A stretch of DNA of 64,000 nt from Bacteroidales bacterium UBA3743 (GCA_002371265.1 DFGT01000007.1:1-64000); one strand, 5' to 3'; positions 27,008 through 35,868 are shown, counted from the first letter of the stretch. Numbers and translations: made by a program. The notes: generated by a model not told the origin, from the letters alone.

Positions 27008-27442
27008 ATGAAAAGAAAAAATCATTTAGTCCAGATGCTTACCGCAGCATCAATGAGTGTTATGCTATGTAGTTGTCCGGGAATTCAGGATGACCTAGGA
27101 CCTGTTGGATATATTGTCAAAATGGACACTGACTATTCTCACAATGTAATAGCTTTAAAACTTTCGGAACATGATTACATTGTAAAATGTGGTTATGAAC
27201 ATACCATACCATTGTCCAACAACTATTATCTCATAACTGAAAACTATGCTTCTTCTGTGTATACAATCTGGGATGTTAATGAATGTAATGATTCCATTAG
27301 AAATTTGTGTGAAATTGATGAATATGTGCTTAATGACGATCCTTATTCAGAAGTTTATACGTTGAATGAGGAGGAATCTATAAAAGATCTTATTAAAAGA
27401 ACCGATTCCAAAAATTTCAAAGGATTAACAAAAGAAAAGTAA
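27008..27442 (+). CDS. Lipoprotein, paralogue 1 of tandem triplet upstream of C10 protease
   Basis: A 144-residue predicted lipoprotein. The N-terminus MKRKNHLVQMLTAASMSVML is basic then hydrophobic and ends in a lipobox-like LCSC, so Cys near 24 should be lipidated. The first ~40 residues are almost identical to the next two genes, while the rest (about 45-144) has diverged, ending in a shared acidic pattern (NDDPYSEVYTLNEEE) and basic tail. I know of no named family for it. Small lipoproteins beside C10 proteases in Bacteroides have been described as inhibitors, so an inhibitor role is a reasonable guess from position. Confidence 0.75.
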   Translation: MKRKNHLVQMLTAASMSVMLCSCPGIQDDLGPVGYIVKMDTDYSHNVIALKLSEHDYIVKCGYEHTIPLSNNYYLITENYASSVYTIWDVNECNDSIRNLCEIDEYVLNDDPYSEVYTLNEEESIKDLIKRTDSKNFKGLTKEK

Positions 27443-27448
27443 AATTAT

Positions 27449-27598
27449 GTTCAAAAAAAAACTTTATTATTCCATTCTTTTGTTTTATTTTTTGCAAGGT
27501 ATTTTAATGCTAGACATCTCTTTTTCTATTGATTTTCGAATTCTGTCAAAAGGAAAGGATATTTATTTAGTGAACTCTTTAACAAAAAAAGTACAAAG
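27449..27598 (+). promoter_or_regulatory. Conserved promoter/leader, copy 2 of 3
   Basis: Near-identical to 26861-27007, but the -7 box reads TATTTTTTG (27486-27494) with an extra T, which may weaken or shift this promoter relative to the other copies. It comprises the whole gap between lipoprotein genes 1 and 2. Confidence 0.6.
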
Positions 27599-28048
27599 AT
27601 GAAAAGAAAAAATCATTTAGTCCAGATGCTTACCGCAGCATCAATGAGTGTTATGCTATGTGGTTGTCCGGGAATTCAGAACGACCAAGGACCGCTTACC
27701 GTCGCCAAGATGGATCGTGATTATTCTGAATACGCCTATTATTGGAACTATCCAGAAGACAGTGTACATGTTTTAAGAAAAATAAATGATGTTGCTATAG
27801 AGCCATTGTTAGATTCTTTTTATATAATCGGTTTTGGAAGTGCAGCCTTTGACAAAATCGTATTCACATCTAGACTGGGATGCGAGATTGTTTCAGGAGA
27901 ATCTATTTTCTTGTCTACAGATTCAATCATTGAAGATGACCCTTTCAAGGAAATTTATGAGTACGACGATGATGGCAAGCAGGATAAGAAAAAGCTGAGA
28001 AATATCATCAGAAATAAGGAATTCGATAGATTGACAAGAATAAAATAA
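27599..28048 (+). CDS. Lipoprotein, paralogue 2 of tandem triplet
   Basis: A 149-residue predicted lipoprotein with the same leader as its neighbours and lipobox LCGC. Mature segments shared with paralogue 3 include GPLTVAKMDRDYSEYAYY, the DSFYI-G-S-A core, and an almost identical C-terminal ~35 residues (DDDGKQDKKKLRNIIRNKEF, then DRLTRIK). Paralogues 2 and 3 are clearly closer to each other than to paralogue 1, so the third copy probably arose last. Outer-membrane anchoring is likely. Function unknown; inhibitor or chaperone of the downstream protease is inferred from context. Confidence 0.75.
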   Translation: MKRKNHLVQMLTAASMSVMLCGCPGIQNDQGPLTVAKMDRDYSEYAYYWNYPEDSVHVLRKINDVAIEPLLDSFYIIGFGSAAFDKIVFTSRLGCEIVSGESIFLSTDSIIEDDPFKEIYEYDDDGKQDKKKLRNIIRNKEFDRLTRIK

Positions 28049-28078
28049 AATTAGCCAACACAAAATGCAATCATAAAA

Positions 28079-28225
28079 AATTTCAAAAAACTTATTGTTT
28101 CATTCTTTAGTTTTATCTTTGTAAAGTGTTTTGACACTAGACATCTCTTTTTCTATTGATTTTTGAGTTCTGTCGAAGGGAAAGATAATTTATTTAGAGA
28201 ACTCTTTAACAAAAAAAGTACAAAA
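28079..28225 (+). promoter_or_regulatory. Conserved promoter/leader, copy 3 of 3
   Basis: Third copy of the 150 bp block, with -7 box TATCTTTG at 28114-28121. It has more substitutions than copies 1 and 2 (for example tgtcgaagggaaagataatt for the tgtcaaaaggaaaggat block). Confidence 0.6.
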
Positions 28226-28669
28226 ATGAAAAGAAAAAATCATTTAGTCCAGATGCTTACCGCAGCATCAATGAGTGTTATGCTATGTGGTTGTCCGGGA
28301 ATTCAGAACGACCAAGGGCCGCTTACCGTCGCCAAGATGGATCGTGATTATTCTGAGTATGCATATTACATGAAATGCGACCCAAAGCACACTTTATCTA
28401 AAGTATGTGATTGGTCAATTGAGTACGTTTCTGATTCTTTTTATATAGTCGGTTGGTCAAGCTCAGCTTGTGAAGAAATCGTATTCACCTCAAGATTAGG
28501 TAAAGAGGTAGAATCAGGAAAAACATTTTTACAATCTACAGATTCCATCATTGACGATGACCCTTTCAAAGAAATCTACGAATACGACGATGATGGCAAG
28601 CAGGACAAGAAAAAGCTGAGAAATATCATCAGAAACAAGGAATTCGATAGATTGACAAGAATAAAATAA
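28226..28669 (+). CDS. Lipoprotein, paralogue 3 of tandem triplet
   Basis: A 147-residue predicted lipoprotein from the ATG at 28226 (MKRKNHLVQ); the frame is open 21 codons further upstream, but that part is the repeated leader, so the shorter start is right. The lipobox LCGC and first 50 residues match paralogue 2. The centre differs (MKCDPKHTLSKVCDWSIEY), and the acidic/basic C-terminus again matches. It ends 11 bases before the C10 protease, so at least this copy is probably co-transcribed with it. Function unknown; see paralogue 1 for the inhibitor hypothesis. Confidence 0.75.
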   Translation: MKRKNHLVQMLTAASMSVMLCGCPGIQNDQGPLTVAKMDRDYSEYAYYMKCDPKHTLSKVCDWSIEYVSDSFYIVGWSSSACEEIVFTSRLGKEVESGKTFLQSTDSIIDDDPFKEIYEYDDDGKQDKKKLRNIIRNKEFDRLTRIK

Positions 28670-28680
28670 TTATAGTCACT

Positions 28681-30330
28681 ATGAAATGTAAATTGTTTGT
28701 ATTGCTACTCCTTTTAGGAGTGGCAGAGAATGTTATGGCTTACACTCCAGGAGACATTCTCCTTATGAAATGCAGGGAAGGCTCTACAACTCCAGAAGAA
28801 ATCAGCTGGGGACAAAGCAGAAATTACCATGATGACTGTCATCCATCTTACAACCAACATATATCCGATTATGCGTCGGAGGGAGAAGACTGTCACCATC
28901 TTGTGGCTGGATGTGCTGCTATAGCTTTCGGCCAGATAATGGCGATGTGGCAGTTTCCTACAAAATCAAGCTACCGCACTTATAACTGGGACAAAATTCC
29001 ACCTCGCTTGTTAAATGGAGATTCCGAAGATTGTCCATTGCTTATCAAGGATGTAGGTAGGGCCTGCGGCACCCATTACACAGCGGCAGGGTTCAACGTA
29101 GACGGTTCGTGGACTACACGCCACGATCTAAGGGATGGGATTGAGAAAATGGGATACTATGTATCGACCTGCACAGAAAAAGATTGGCTTAAATACAACA
29201 CATTAGAAAACTGGTACGACTTGATCAGGAATGAAATAGATTGCGGTCGTCCTGTAATAATGTTTGGTAAGGATGGCAATGTGTTCAATTCCCATTACTT
29301 TGTGATTGATGGATATTCTGCCAATGATCCATATTTGTTTCATATCAATCCCGGTCATAATAATGGAGGTTCATTTATGGATATTAGAAACTATAAATAC
29401 ACTGACGACCGAGAAATTTTCTACGGTATATATCCTAAAGTGGGGAATGCACCGAAGATTTCATACTCCTTAGAAAGAAAATTCATTATTGCAGATTGTC
29501 CTGCTTCTTATTTTGGAACTGTCCAATATAAAGTGGAAAATGCAGATTCTTGGGAATGTGATGTTTATAACAGTTCTGGCAAACCATTGTGGAAAGGTGG
29601 AGGTGCAGTGAAAGATGGGATTGCCAGTGTTTGGGATGGCAATGCTTACTTAATATTGCCACAAGACGACTATTGGTTGGCCATCTCATTTAAGAACAGT
29701 AACGGTGCCTACGAATCTTTTACGACACACATTTCCTATGTCAGAAACCATAGAGTTGAACGTATAGAAGCCGAACTGCTGAACAGCGATTATTCTCCAA
29801 ACTGTCAGGATGGCATCAACGACGCAATTGAAATCAAGACTGACAACGCAAGACGTTATTCTGCATCCATTTATAATGCGGGCAACAACATCGCAACATG
29901 GTCAGGAAGTGGCATCGTCGACACGAAGAACCGTATCATCAAATTAAAGCCATATTTGGGAGATGATGGATCCGGACTTTATACATTGAAACTAGATTTA
30001 GAAGGAGGATGCAACTGCAGCTCTTCTACAACTGCTTATTTCACTATTTTCTACAACAATTCAAAATGTGGTGAACTAAGTGAATCATCCAATATATTAC
30101 CAAGTGAAAATACCATTAAAATAACTAATCTTTCTGACTTGCTAAAAATAAGCAGCATAGAGCCACTGACAAAAATTTCAGTTTATTCAATTTCTGGAAC
30201 GTGCATTGTTCAAGAAAATTGCTCTGGTTACATTCATAATATTGACATAAGCAAATTTCAAAAATCTCTGCTAATTGTTGTTGCACAAACTGAAAATGGA
30301 GTGTATTCAAAAAAGATTTTGATTGAATAA
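28681..30330 (+). CDS. Secreted C10-family (streptopain-like) cysteine protease
   Basis: A 549-residue protein with a signal peptide (about 1-20, ending VMA). The C10 active site is visible: AGCAAIAFGQIMAMWQFP with catalytic Cys78, and FNSHYFVIDGY with His205, followed by FHINPGHNNGGSFMDI. SpeB-type enzymes carry a ~100-residue propeptide before the catalytic domain; here only ~50 residues separate the signal cleavage from the Cys region, so the propeptide seems absent. A C-terminal beta-rich region (about 270-470) and a T9SS-like tail (residues about 480-549, ending SKKILIE) suggest surface export. It is coupled in position to the lipoprotein triplet. Confidence 0.88.
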   Translation: MKCKLFVLLLLLGVAENVMAYTPGDILLMKCREGSTTPEEISWGQSRNYHDDCHPSYNQHISDYASEGEDCHHLVAGCAAIAFGQIMAMWQFPTKSSYRTYNWDKIPPRLLNGDSEDCPLLIKDVGRACGTHYTAAGFNVDGSWTTRHDLRDGIEKMGYYVSTCTEKDWLKYNTLENWYDLIRNEIDCGRPVIMFGKDGNVFNSHYFVIDGYSANDPYLFHINPGHNNGGSFMDIRNYKYTDDREIFYGIYPKVGNAPKISYSLERKFIIADCPASYFGTVQYKVENADSWECDVYNSSGKPLWKGGGAVKDGIASVWDGNAYLILPQDDYWLAISFKNSNGAYESFTTHISYVRNHRVERIEAELLNSDYSPNCQDGINDAIEIKTDNARRYSASIYNAGNNIATWSGSGIVDTKNRIIKLKPYLGDDGSGLYTLKLDLEGGCNCSSSTTAYFTIFYNNSKCGELSESSNILPSENTIKITNLSDLLKISSIEPLTKISVYSISGTCIVQENCSGYIHNIDISKFQKSLLIVVAQTENGVYSKKILIE

Positions 30331-30373
30331 AAATATATCGACATAAAGGATGCGATTCATTTCTTATGTCCAC

Positions 30374-30405
30374 AAAAAAAGGGCGATGATTTCTCATCGT
30401 CCTTT
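30374..30405 (-). terminator. Terminator shared by C10 protease and tonB genes
   Basis: The stem GGGCGATGA / TCATCGTCC (one G-T pair) has a plus-strand A run at 30374-30380, i.e. a T run for the minus-strand tonB gene. A second hairpin (gacataaag...tttatgtc-like, about 30341-30370) lies on the C10 side and may end the plus-strand transcript. Confidence 0.7.
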
Positions 30406-30426
30406 CACAATCTTAATTATTGATTC

Positions 30427-31107
30427 TTAGTTTGCAAGACGGAATGTCACAGGCAAATTGAACTTTGTACGTACGGCATGACCCTGCATCTGACCAGGAG
30501 TCCAAGTTGGCATCAACTTAACAACACGTACAGCTTCTGCATCAAGTCGCTCATGCACACCGCTAAGTACCTCTACCTGCTCTATTGATCCATCCTTGTT
30601 GACAACAAACGAAACGATAACACGTCCCTGAATACCAGTCTCTGCACAAACAGACGGATACTTGATATTGTCTCTCAAGAACTTCATCATAGCCGCTTGG
30701 CCACCTGGAAATGCAGGCTGAACTTCAGCACGAACATGAATAATATCCTCGTCCACAACTTCTGGCTCTGTAACTACAGGTTCGTAAGTGACATTGTCAT
30801 CTGTCGGCACTACAACATCCACAGGATCAACTGTCACATCGTTATCCACTGGTTTAATGATCGGAGCTATCACACGAGGTGGAGCTGACACTGCAGGCGG
30901 TGGAAGATTCGGTTTCTGGATAGTCACTGGAACCAATATTTCCGAGCCAATGTAATCATCTGGCACCACAGGGGCTGGCTTCTTCACATCTACAGAAGAC
31001 CACTCGAAGATAATGAAGAGGAATCCCAAAGCGACGACAAGACCCATCAGAAGAAAGTCGTGCGACTTATTCTCCAAGCTTGCGCTTTCAATTTTCTTGA
31101 TTTCCAT
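30427..31107 (-). CDS. Energy transducer TonB, paralogue 1
   Basis: A 226-residue TonB protein that couples the proton-motive force to outer-membrane receptors. It has a short cytoplasmic N-terminus (MEIKKIESASLENKSHDF), a single membrane helix (FLLMGLVVALGFLFIIFEW), and a Pro/Val/Asp-rich periplasmic linker (about 45-135). The C-terminal TonB domain starts at about 140: PAFPGGQAAMMKFLRDNIKYP and IQGRVIVSFVVNKDGSI. The start at 31107 is chosen by alignment with the second TonB. It is a close paralogue of the gene at 31952-32641. Confidence 0.93.
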   Translation of the reverse strand: MEIKKIESASLENKSHDFLLMGLVVALGFLFIIFEWSSVDVKKPAPVVPDDYIGSEILVPVTIQKPNLPPPAVSAPPRVIAPIIKPVDNDVTVDPVDVVVPTDDNVTYEPVVTEPEVVDEDIIHVRAEVQPAFPGGQAAMMKFLRDNIKYPSVCAETGIQGRVIVSFVVNKDGSIEQVEVLSGVHERLDAEAVRVVKLMPTWTPGQMQGHAVRTKFNLPVTFRLAN

Positions 31108-31113
31108 AAGCAT

Positions 31114-31857
31114 TAAATTTAACAGGTTAATACTAAATTATCATATCTAACTCTCCGTCTAAGATAATCAAATATTTACATTACTGTAGTTTCTTCCCAT
31201 TTTTTCGCTCTTTTTTAACATTTTTTCACTCTGTATCACTAAATAACGTCAATTCACGAATTCTATTATATTGTTTCCCCATGTTTCTGTTTTCTCCGTT
31301 GGGGAGTTTTCCCACACACACTTGTTTGTGGGTTTTCCAAGTGTTAGAGATTATAGCTGACACTGTTTTCTGTTTGATCATTATTCCTATTGCGGGCAGA
31401 TTTGAAAACCTGTCTGATATCTGAGAGATTCGTCTGAAAGACGCTACCGAGCAAAGCGAGAATAACCCGTGACAACGTCTCGGGAAAGTGCAGCAATGTC
31501 ATAAAATTTTGCCTGAAAGGCAATACAATAGAAATTGCTTTCACGTCTTGTTTCCTCAAAATGTAGAATTTCTCTTAAAAACTCCATGTCTCTGTATTTA
31601 ACGTGGGTTCGATGAATTGTAATCTGTGAATCATTTTCCACTTTCTGAATAATATCTAACCTCCTTTTCTCATAAAAAGACGAAGTCTTTCTCTGTGAAC
31701 TTTTTCTCTCTGTGGTTTTATTAAATTTATGTGCTCGCCTACGGCTCGCACGTGGGAAGGGGTTAGGGCGTTCCGCCCTTAACAATCCTCATTTATGACA
31801 CTCCAACTATCTTTTGATTTCATCGAACTCACGTTATTTAGAGACGCCGTAATACCT
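31114..31857. repeat. Repeat-rich intergenic region between tonB genes
   Basis: No credible gene in ~750 bases. It contains the tonB promoter area, 'cccacaca...tgtgtggg'-like inverted sequence near 31310-31340, and reverse-orientation copies of elements also seen near 8470-8520 and 55530-55610 (cgtctgaaagacgc, gcctgaaaggcaatac). A 'gtgctcgcctacggctcgcac ... gttccgcccttaacaatcctc' element near 31730-31790 is related to 26530-26740. Open frames here are repeat artefacts. Confidence 0.65.
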
Positions 31858-31888
31858 TTGTAGAGACGCCGTAATACGACGTCTCTAC
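31858..31888. repeat. GTAGAGACG palindromic element
   Basis: gtagagacgccg and cgacgtctctac form a near-perfect inverted repeat around 'taata'. A partial direct copy (gagacgccgtaatac) lies just to the left. Same family as 15275-15310, 8724-8748 and 55540-55567. Confidence 0.65.
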
Positions 31889-31894
31889 TGCAAC

Positions 31895-31928
31895 AAAAAA
31901 AGGTGTATCAATAAATTTGATACACCTT
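31895..31928 (-). terminator. Terminator after tonB paralogue 2
   Basis: The stem AGGTGTATCA / TGATACACCT (loop ATAAATT) has a plus-strand A run 31895-31900, giving a T run downstream on the minus strand. It lies 24 bases after the stop codon. Confidence 0.85.
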
Positions 31929-31951
31929 CTAAATATCTTAGCTATTTATAA

Positions 31952-32641
31952 TTAGCTTGCAAGACGGAAGAATACTGGAAGCTGGAACTTCGAACGTACC
32001 TTTCTTCCCTGCTGCTCACCTGGAGACCATGCTGGCATAGACTTAACCACACGAACAGCCTCAGCGTCAAGTTTCTCGTGTACGCCACGGATAACCTCCA
32101 CATTCTGGATTGTACCATCCTTGTTTACAACGAATGAAACGATAACACGGCCCTGGATACCTGCCTCCTGACAAGCTGCCGGATACTTGATGTTCTTCAT
32201 CAGATACTCCATCATAGCCTTCTGTCCGCCTGGGAATGCAGGAGCCTTCTCCACACGCATGAAGATTTCCTCCTCTTCTACCTCTTCTGGACCATTGTCT
32301 ATAGGAGCAGCCTCAACAGCCTCACCTGTTTCCTCTGATGATTTAATCTCAATGTCCTTAGTCTCAACAGTGTTTTCTACCACCTTGATCTCTGGTGCGA
32401 CTACTGGTGGTGGAGCTACTGCTGCAGGTGGTGGTGGTGGAACGTCTTTCTGGACAGTCACCTCCATCATCTCCTCCTCTTCAAAGATGGCCTGAGCATC
32501 CTGAGTTTCTATCTTCTTCACGTCTGTTGTTGTCCACTCAAAGAAGATGAAAAGGAAGCCCAAAGCAACAACGAGTCCCATCAAAAGAAAGTCTGACGAC
32601 TTATTCTCTAGGCTCGCGCTAGCGGATTTTTTTACTTCCAT
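31952..32641 (-). CDS. Energy transducer TonB, paralogue 2
   Basis: A 229-residue TonB protein with the same layout as its neighbour: MEVKKSASASLENKSSDF, a membrane helix (FLLMGLVVALGFLFIFFEW), and an acidic and proline-rich linker (VPPPPPAAVAPPPVVAP, then Glu-rich). The C-terminal TonB domain (PAFPGGQKAMMEYLMKNIKYP) ends KFQLPVFFRLAS. The N-termini and TonB domains are very similar between the two genes, while the linkers differ strongly (Glu/Lys-rich here, Asp/Val-rich there). This suggests duplication followed by divergence in periplasmic reach. Confidence 0.93.
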   Translation of the reverse strand: MEVKKSASASLENKSSDFLLMGLVVALGFLFIFFEWTTTDVKKIETQDAQAIFEEEEMMEVTVQKDVPPPPPAAVAPPPVVAPEIKVVENTVETKDIEIKSSEETGEAVEAAPIDNGPEEVEEEEIFMRVEKAPAFPGGQKAMMEYLMKNIKYPAACQEAGIQGRVIVSFVVNKDGTIQNVEVIRGVHEKLDAEAVRVVKSMPAWSPGEQQGRKVRSKFQLPVFFRLAS

Positions 32642-32883
32642 ATTCTATTTATAAATTTCGTTAATATTCTACCTTTTGTACAAAGTCACGAGCAAAAATA
32701 ATGAATTATTTGCTTTATCGCTCATTTTACGCAAAGTTTTTTTAACAATCTGCCACAAATGACAAAGATTTCTTTTCTGCTTGTACTTAAATTATAAATT
32801 TGACTATAGGCTCAAGGATTATAATGGCGTAACACACTTAACAATCCTCGACTCGATAGCCGAATATTTAATTTGACCAGCAG

Positions 32884-34935
32884 TTATTCCACGTTATTGT
32901 TCATCTTTGAATAACGTAGCATCTGCTCCGCATAGCCTTCTTTGTAGTCCACCTTCACGTCGACTACCTTTCCATCTTTCTCAACCAACCGATAAGTAGG
33001 GTTGATGAAGCCTTTATATGGAGAGATATTAAGTTTCGCATATCTCTCCTTCACCTCTTTATGAAGTTCAGGATCAATATTTACACCATAATTCTCCACC
33101 AGTTTTCTTGCGGCCTCAAAATCTCCTTCCGACTTGATTCTCTGGATTTCTGCAAGCAAGTCGCCGAAAAGGGTTCTCAGTTTTTTGTAATCGTTGATTC
33201 TGACGTAGGTCTTCCCATCTCTTTTCTCCAATTCCACAACCTTGTCCGCGGCTCCTTTCTCATACACCCAGTGGGCAATCAACGCGCGATTACGCATGTG
33301 AGCCTCCTCTATCTGGTCGCCAAGGTTGATACGGACTAGCTGAGTCATCAGACCGTTCATCAGATATGTGTAGTACTCTGCTTTATAAGCGTCCTCTGTT
33401 GGCAACAATCCCAACTCCACCATCTTCGGATCAGCTGAGTAATAAAGTCCGAACAAATCTGCTCTTGCCTCCTCTACCGTCGCCCCATACGCTTTCAACG
33501 CGTCTTGGCTCACACCAGGCAACAACTGTCCGCTTCCATGTCCTAAACACTCGTGCAGATCGGTGTGGATATTGTCGGTGATGTAACCGTATTTTTCAAT
33601 CATCTCTCTGTCGGCATCACAGTCTACAAACTCTTCCTTGAAGCCGTTTCCTTTCGCAGCCTGATCATAAGCGTATGTGATGTTTTCGATTGTCACCGAC
33701 TTAGATCCGTAAGTTTCACGAATCCAATTGGCATTAGGGAGATTGATGCCGATTGGTGTAGCTGGATAGCAATCGCCAGCCAAAATCGCAGTTGTGATCA
33801 CCTTTGCTGTCACTCCCTTGCACTCCTTCTTCTTGAATCTTGCGTCGACGGGAGAATTATCCTCAAACCATTGCGCGTTATCGCTCAGCACTTCAGTGCG
33901 TTTAGTCGCTTCCAAATTTTTGAAATTGACTATAGATTCCCAGCTTGCCTTCAAGCCAAGCGGATCTCCGTATGTCTCGATGAATCCGTTTACAAAATCG
34001 ACTCTTGAGGTTGAGTCGGCAACCCAAGCGATACTGTATTCATCAAACTTCTTCAAATCTCCAGTATTGTAGAACTCGATCAAAAGCTCGATCACCTTTT
34101 TCTGCCTATCATTTTCGGCATACGGAAGGGCGTCCTTCAAATGTCCGACAATCTTGTCGATTGCCTTACCATACATTCCATCCGACTTCCAGACCTTCTC
34201 CACAAGTTTGCCTGCCTCATCTTTCGTCAACAAAGAATTCAAACCGTACGAGATTGGTGATTTGTCTGTAGTGTCACGCATGGCATCGTAGAATTTCTCC
34301 ACCTCTGACTGAGTCACACCATCATAATAATGGTTGGCAGACGTGGCTATCAAATCCTGACCATCGGCCTGATTGACACGTTTCGCATACAAAGCGGGAT
34401 CAAACATCACGTCGACAAGCAAAGCCTTCTTTTCCGCAAGACTCTTGCCAGCCACATTAGCAAGCAATCCCGTCAACTTATCTTCTCCGATTTTCTCAAG
34501 ACATCCGTTGAAGAAATCTTTTGAGAAATCCGGAAGGAATTTATCGCAAGAATAATGATGATGTATTCCGTTCGAGAACCACACACGTTTCAAATATTTC
34601 TCCAATGCATCAAACTCCGACGAGTTTTCTGCACCAATTTTCTCAGTGTAAATGGTCTCCAATATGCGACGGATAGGCAGATTGAATTTACAATTCTGAT
34701 CAAAAAGAATATCACGGCCCTCTTCCGCTGCGAGAGAAAGATGGTAGATCAGCAGTTTTTGATTCAAAGATAGAGATTCAAACTCTGGCACTTGATAGCG
34801 CAAAATCTGAAGATCGTAGAATTTCTCCACGTCATATTTGAAATTCATTTCCATATCCGATAATTTGTTTTCCTCTTTATTTCCGCACGCTGTCAACATA
34901 GCGGATGCGATTAAACTAAAAAATATTTTTTTCAT
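32884..34935 (-). CDS. M49 (dipeptidyl peptidase III-like) lipoprotein peptidase
   Basis: A 683-residue zinc peptidase related to dipeptidyl peptidase III. The M49 zinc motif appears as HECLGHGSG (HEXXXH, with Cys where others often have Leu), and the downstream EEARADLFGLYY supplies the third ligand glutamate. The N-terminus MKKIFFSLIASAMLTACGNK is a lipoprotein signal with lipobox LTAC, so the enzyme is probably periplasmic or outer-membrane-bound, unlike cytosolic eukaryotic DPP III. It would trim dipeptides from imported or external peptides. Its ATG overlaps the stop of the upstream gene by one base (coupled). Confidence 0.9.
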   Translation of the reverse strand: MKKIFFSLIASAMLTACGNKEENKLSDMEMNFKYDVEKFYDLQILRYQVPEFESLSLNQKLLIYHLSLAAEEGRDILFDQNCKFNLPIRRILETIYTEKIGAENSSEFDALEKYLKRVWFSNGIHHHYSCDKFLPDFSKDFFNGCLEKIGEDKLTGLLANVAGKSLAEKKALLVDVMFDPALYAKRVNQADGQDLIATSANHYYDGVTQSEVEKFYDAMRDTTDKSPISYGLNSLLTKDEAGKLVEKVWKSDGMYGKAIDKIVGHLKDALPYAENDRQKKVIELLIEFYNTGDLKKFDEYSIAWVADSTSRVDFVNGFIETYGDPLGLKASWESIVNFKNLEATKRTEVLSDNAQWFEDNSPVDARFKKKECKGVTAKVITTAILAGDCYPATPIGINLPNANWIRETYGSKSVTIENITYAYDQAAKGNGFKEEFVDCDADREMIEKYGYITDNIHTDLHECLGHGSGQLLPGVSQDALKAYGATVEEARADLFGLYYSADPKMVELGLLPTEDAYKAEYYTYLMNGLMTQLVRINLGDQIEEAHMRNRALIAHWVYEKGAADKVVELEKRDGKTYVRINDYKKLRTLFGDLLAEIQRIKSEGDFEAARKLVENYGVNIDPELHKEVKERYAKLNISPYKGFINPTYRLVEKDGKVVDVKVDYKEGYAEQMLRYSKMNNNVE

Positions 34936-35747
34936 TACTCTTTATTTCTTACATCAACATTATCGTTGAAATACCATTTGCCTTCATGAAGATTATAAGT
35001 GTCGTAGGTGAAATCCGGTCCATAGTAAGATGGTATATCGGTGTACATCATACTTTCTGGCACGAGATGGTCGAACACAATCATTTTTGCCGCATCATCA
35101 TAATTCAGCACAATCTTTCCCTCAGCATTATATTCGAAGACATGTCGGCTCCACGTCTGTCTGCCCTTTTTTTTCAGCACCTGCTTTCCAAACGACGGTC
35201 TGCCAGACGCGTCCACACGAAGGACTTCTATCAGCTTATAGTGGGTGATCGACGAGAGTCCTGCCCAACCGAGCAGAATATAATAGTTGTCACGACGGTA
35301 CTTCACATGGGCGATTTTATAGTAGAGAGCACCATACCAGTTATGACGCTGGATTCGTTCGGTTGGCTGAGGTAAGAAGGGAGCTTTTTTTATGGTAAGA
35401 GCCTCAACGCGCGACCCTTTTCTCTGTTTTGTCTGAACAATCGAACTATAGTAATAACTCTTGTCGGAAAGTTGGAATGCCCATGAATATATGCACACCT
35501 TATTGTCGTCAGAAAGCACACGTCCCATCTCAGGATGGTTGAAAGACGGCGCGAAAGACTTTGTTTTTTTCAAGCTGTCAACCAATATTTTCTCCGCTTT
35601 TTTTGTCAGCGTCAGTTTCTGTGCATCAGCCAACGAATCTCCTTTCAACTGGATAAAAATATCATGCAGACTTTCCTGCCCCACGGCTGTGTGACAAAGA
35701 AACGTCAGAAATATTATAGTTAGCGATTTGCAAATCAAGTTCTTCAT
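34935..35747 (-). CDS. Secreted protein of unknown function, coupled to the M49 peptidase
   Basis: A 270-residue protein with a signal peptide (MKNLICKSLTIIFLTFLCHTAVGQ). The remainder is a mixed, Tyr-rich domain with segments such as HNWYGALYYKIAHVKYRRDNYY and ILLGWAGLSS, and a C-terminal FTYDTYNLHEGKWYFNDNV. I do not recognise a named family. It overlaps the M49 peptidase gene by one base, so it is likely expressed with it. A periplasmic role alongside that peptidase is plausible, but not shown. Confidence 0.75.
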   Translation of the reverse strand: MKNLICKSLTIIFLTFLCHTAVGQESLHDIFIQLKGDSLADAQKLTLTKKAEKILVDSLKKTKSFAPSFNHPEMGRVLSDDNKVCIYSWAFQLSDKSYYYSSIVQTKQRKGSRVEALTIKKAPFLPQPTERIQRHNWYGALYYKIAHVKYRRDNYYILLGWAGLSSITHYKLIEVLRVDASGRPSFGKQVLKKKGRQTWSRHVFEYNAEGKIVLNYDDAAKMIVFDHLVPESMMYTDIPSYYGPDFTYDTYNLHEGKWYFNDNVDVRNKE

Positions 35748-35840
35748 TTTACGGATTTCTTAGATTAGTTCAACAATGTGCTCCATCATTCTCGTAAATG
35801 GACTCACACCACACATCTCCACAATGTCAAGTATCAACAC

Positions 35841-35868
35841 AAAAGGCGGACCGTGAAGCCCACCTTTT
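35841..35868 (-). terminator. Possible terminator after the secreted-protein pair
   Basis: AAAAGGCGG pairs with CCACCTTTT with one mismatch. It lies ~40 bases past the stop of the 35910 gene on the minus strand. The T run on that strand is short, so this is tentative. Confidence 0.4.

Noticed and set aside
31344..31785. Small minus-strand frames between the tonB genes
   Set aside because: They consist of dispersed repeat sequence and have no protein-like composition.
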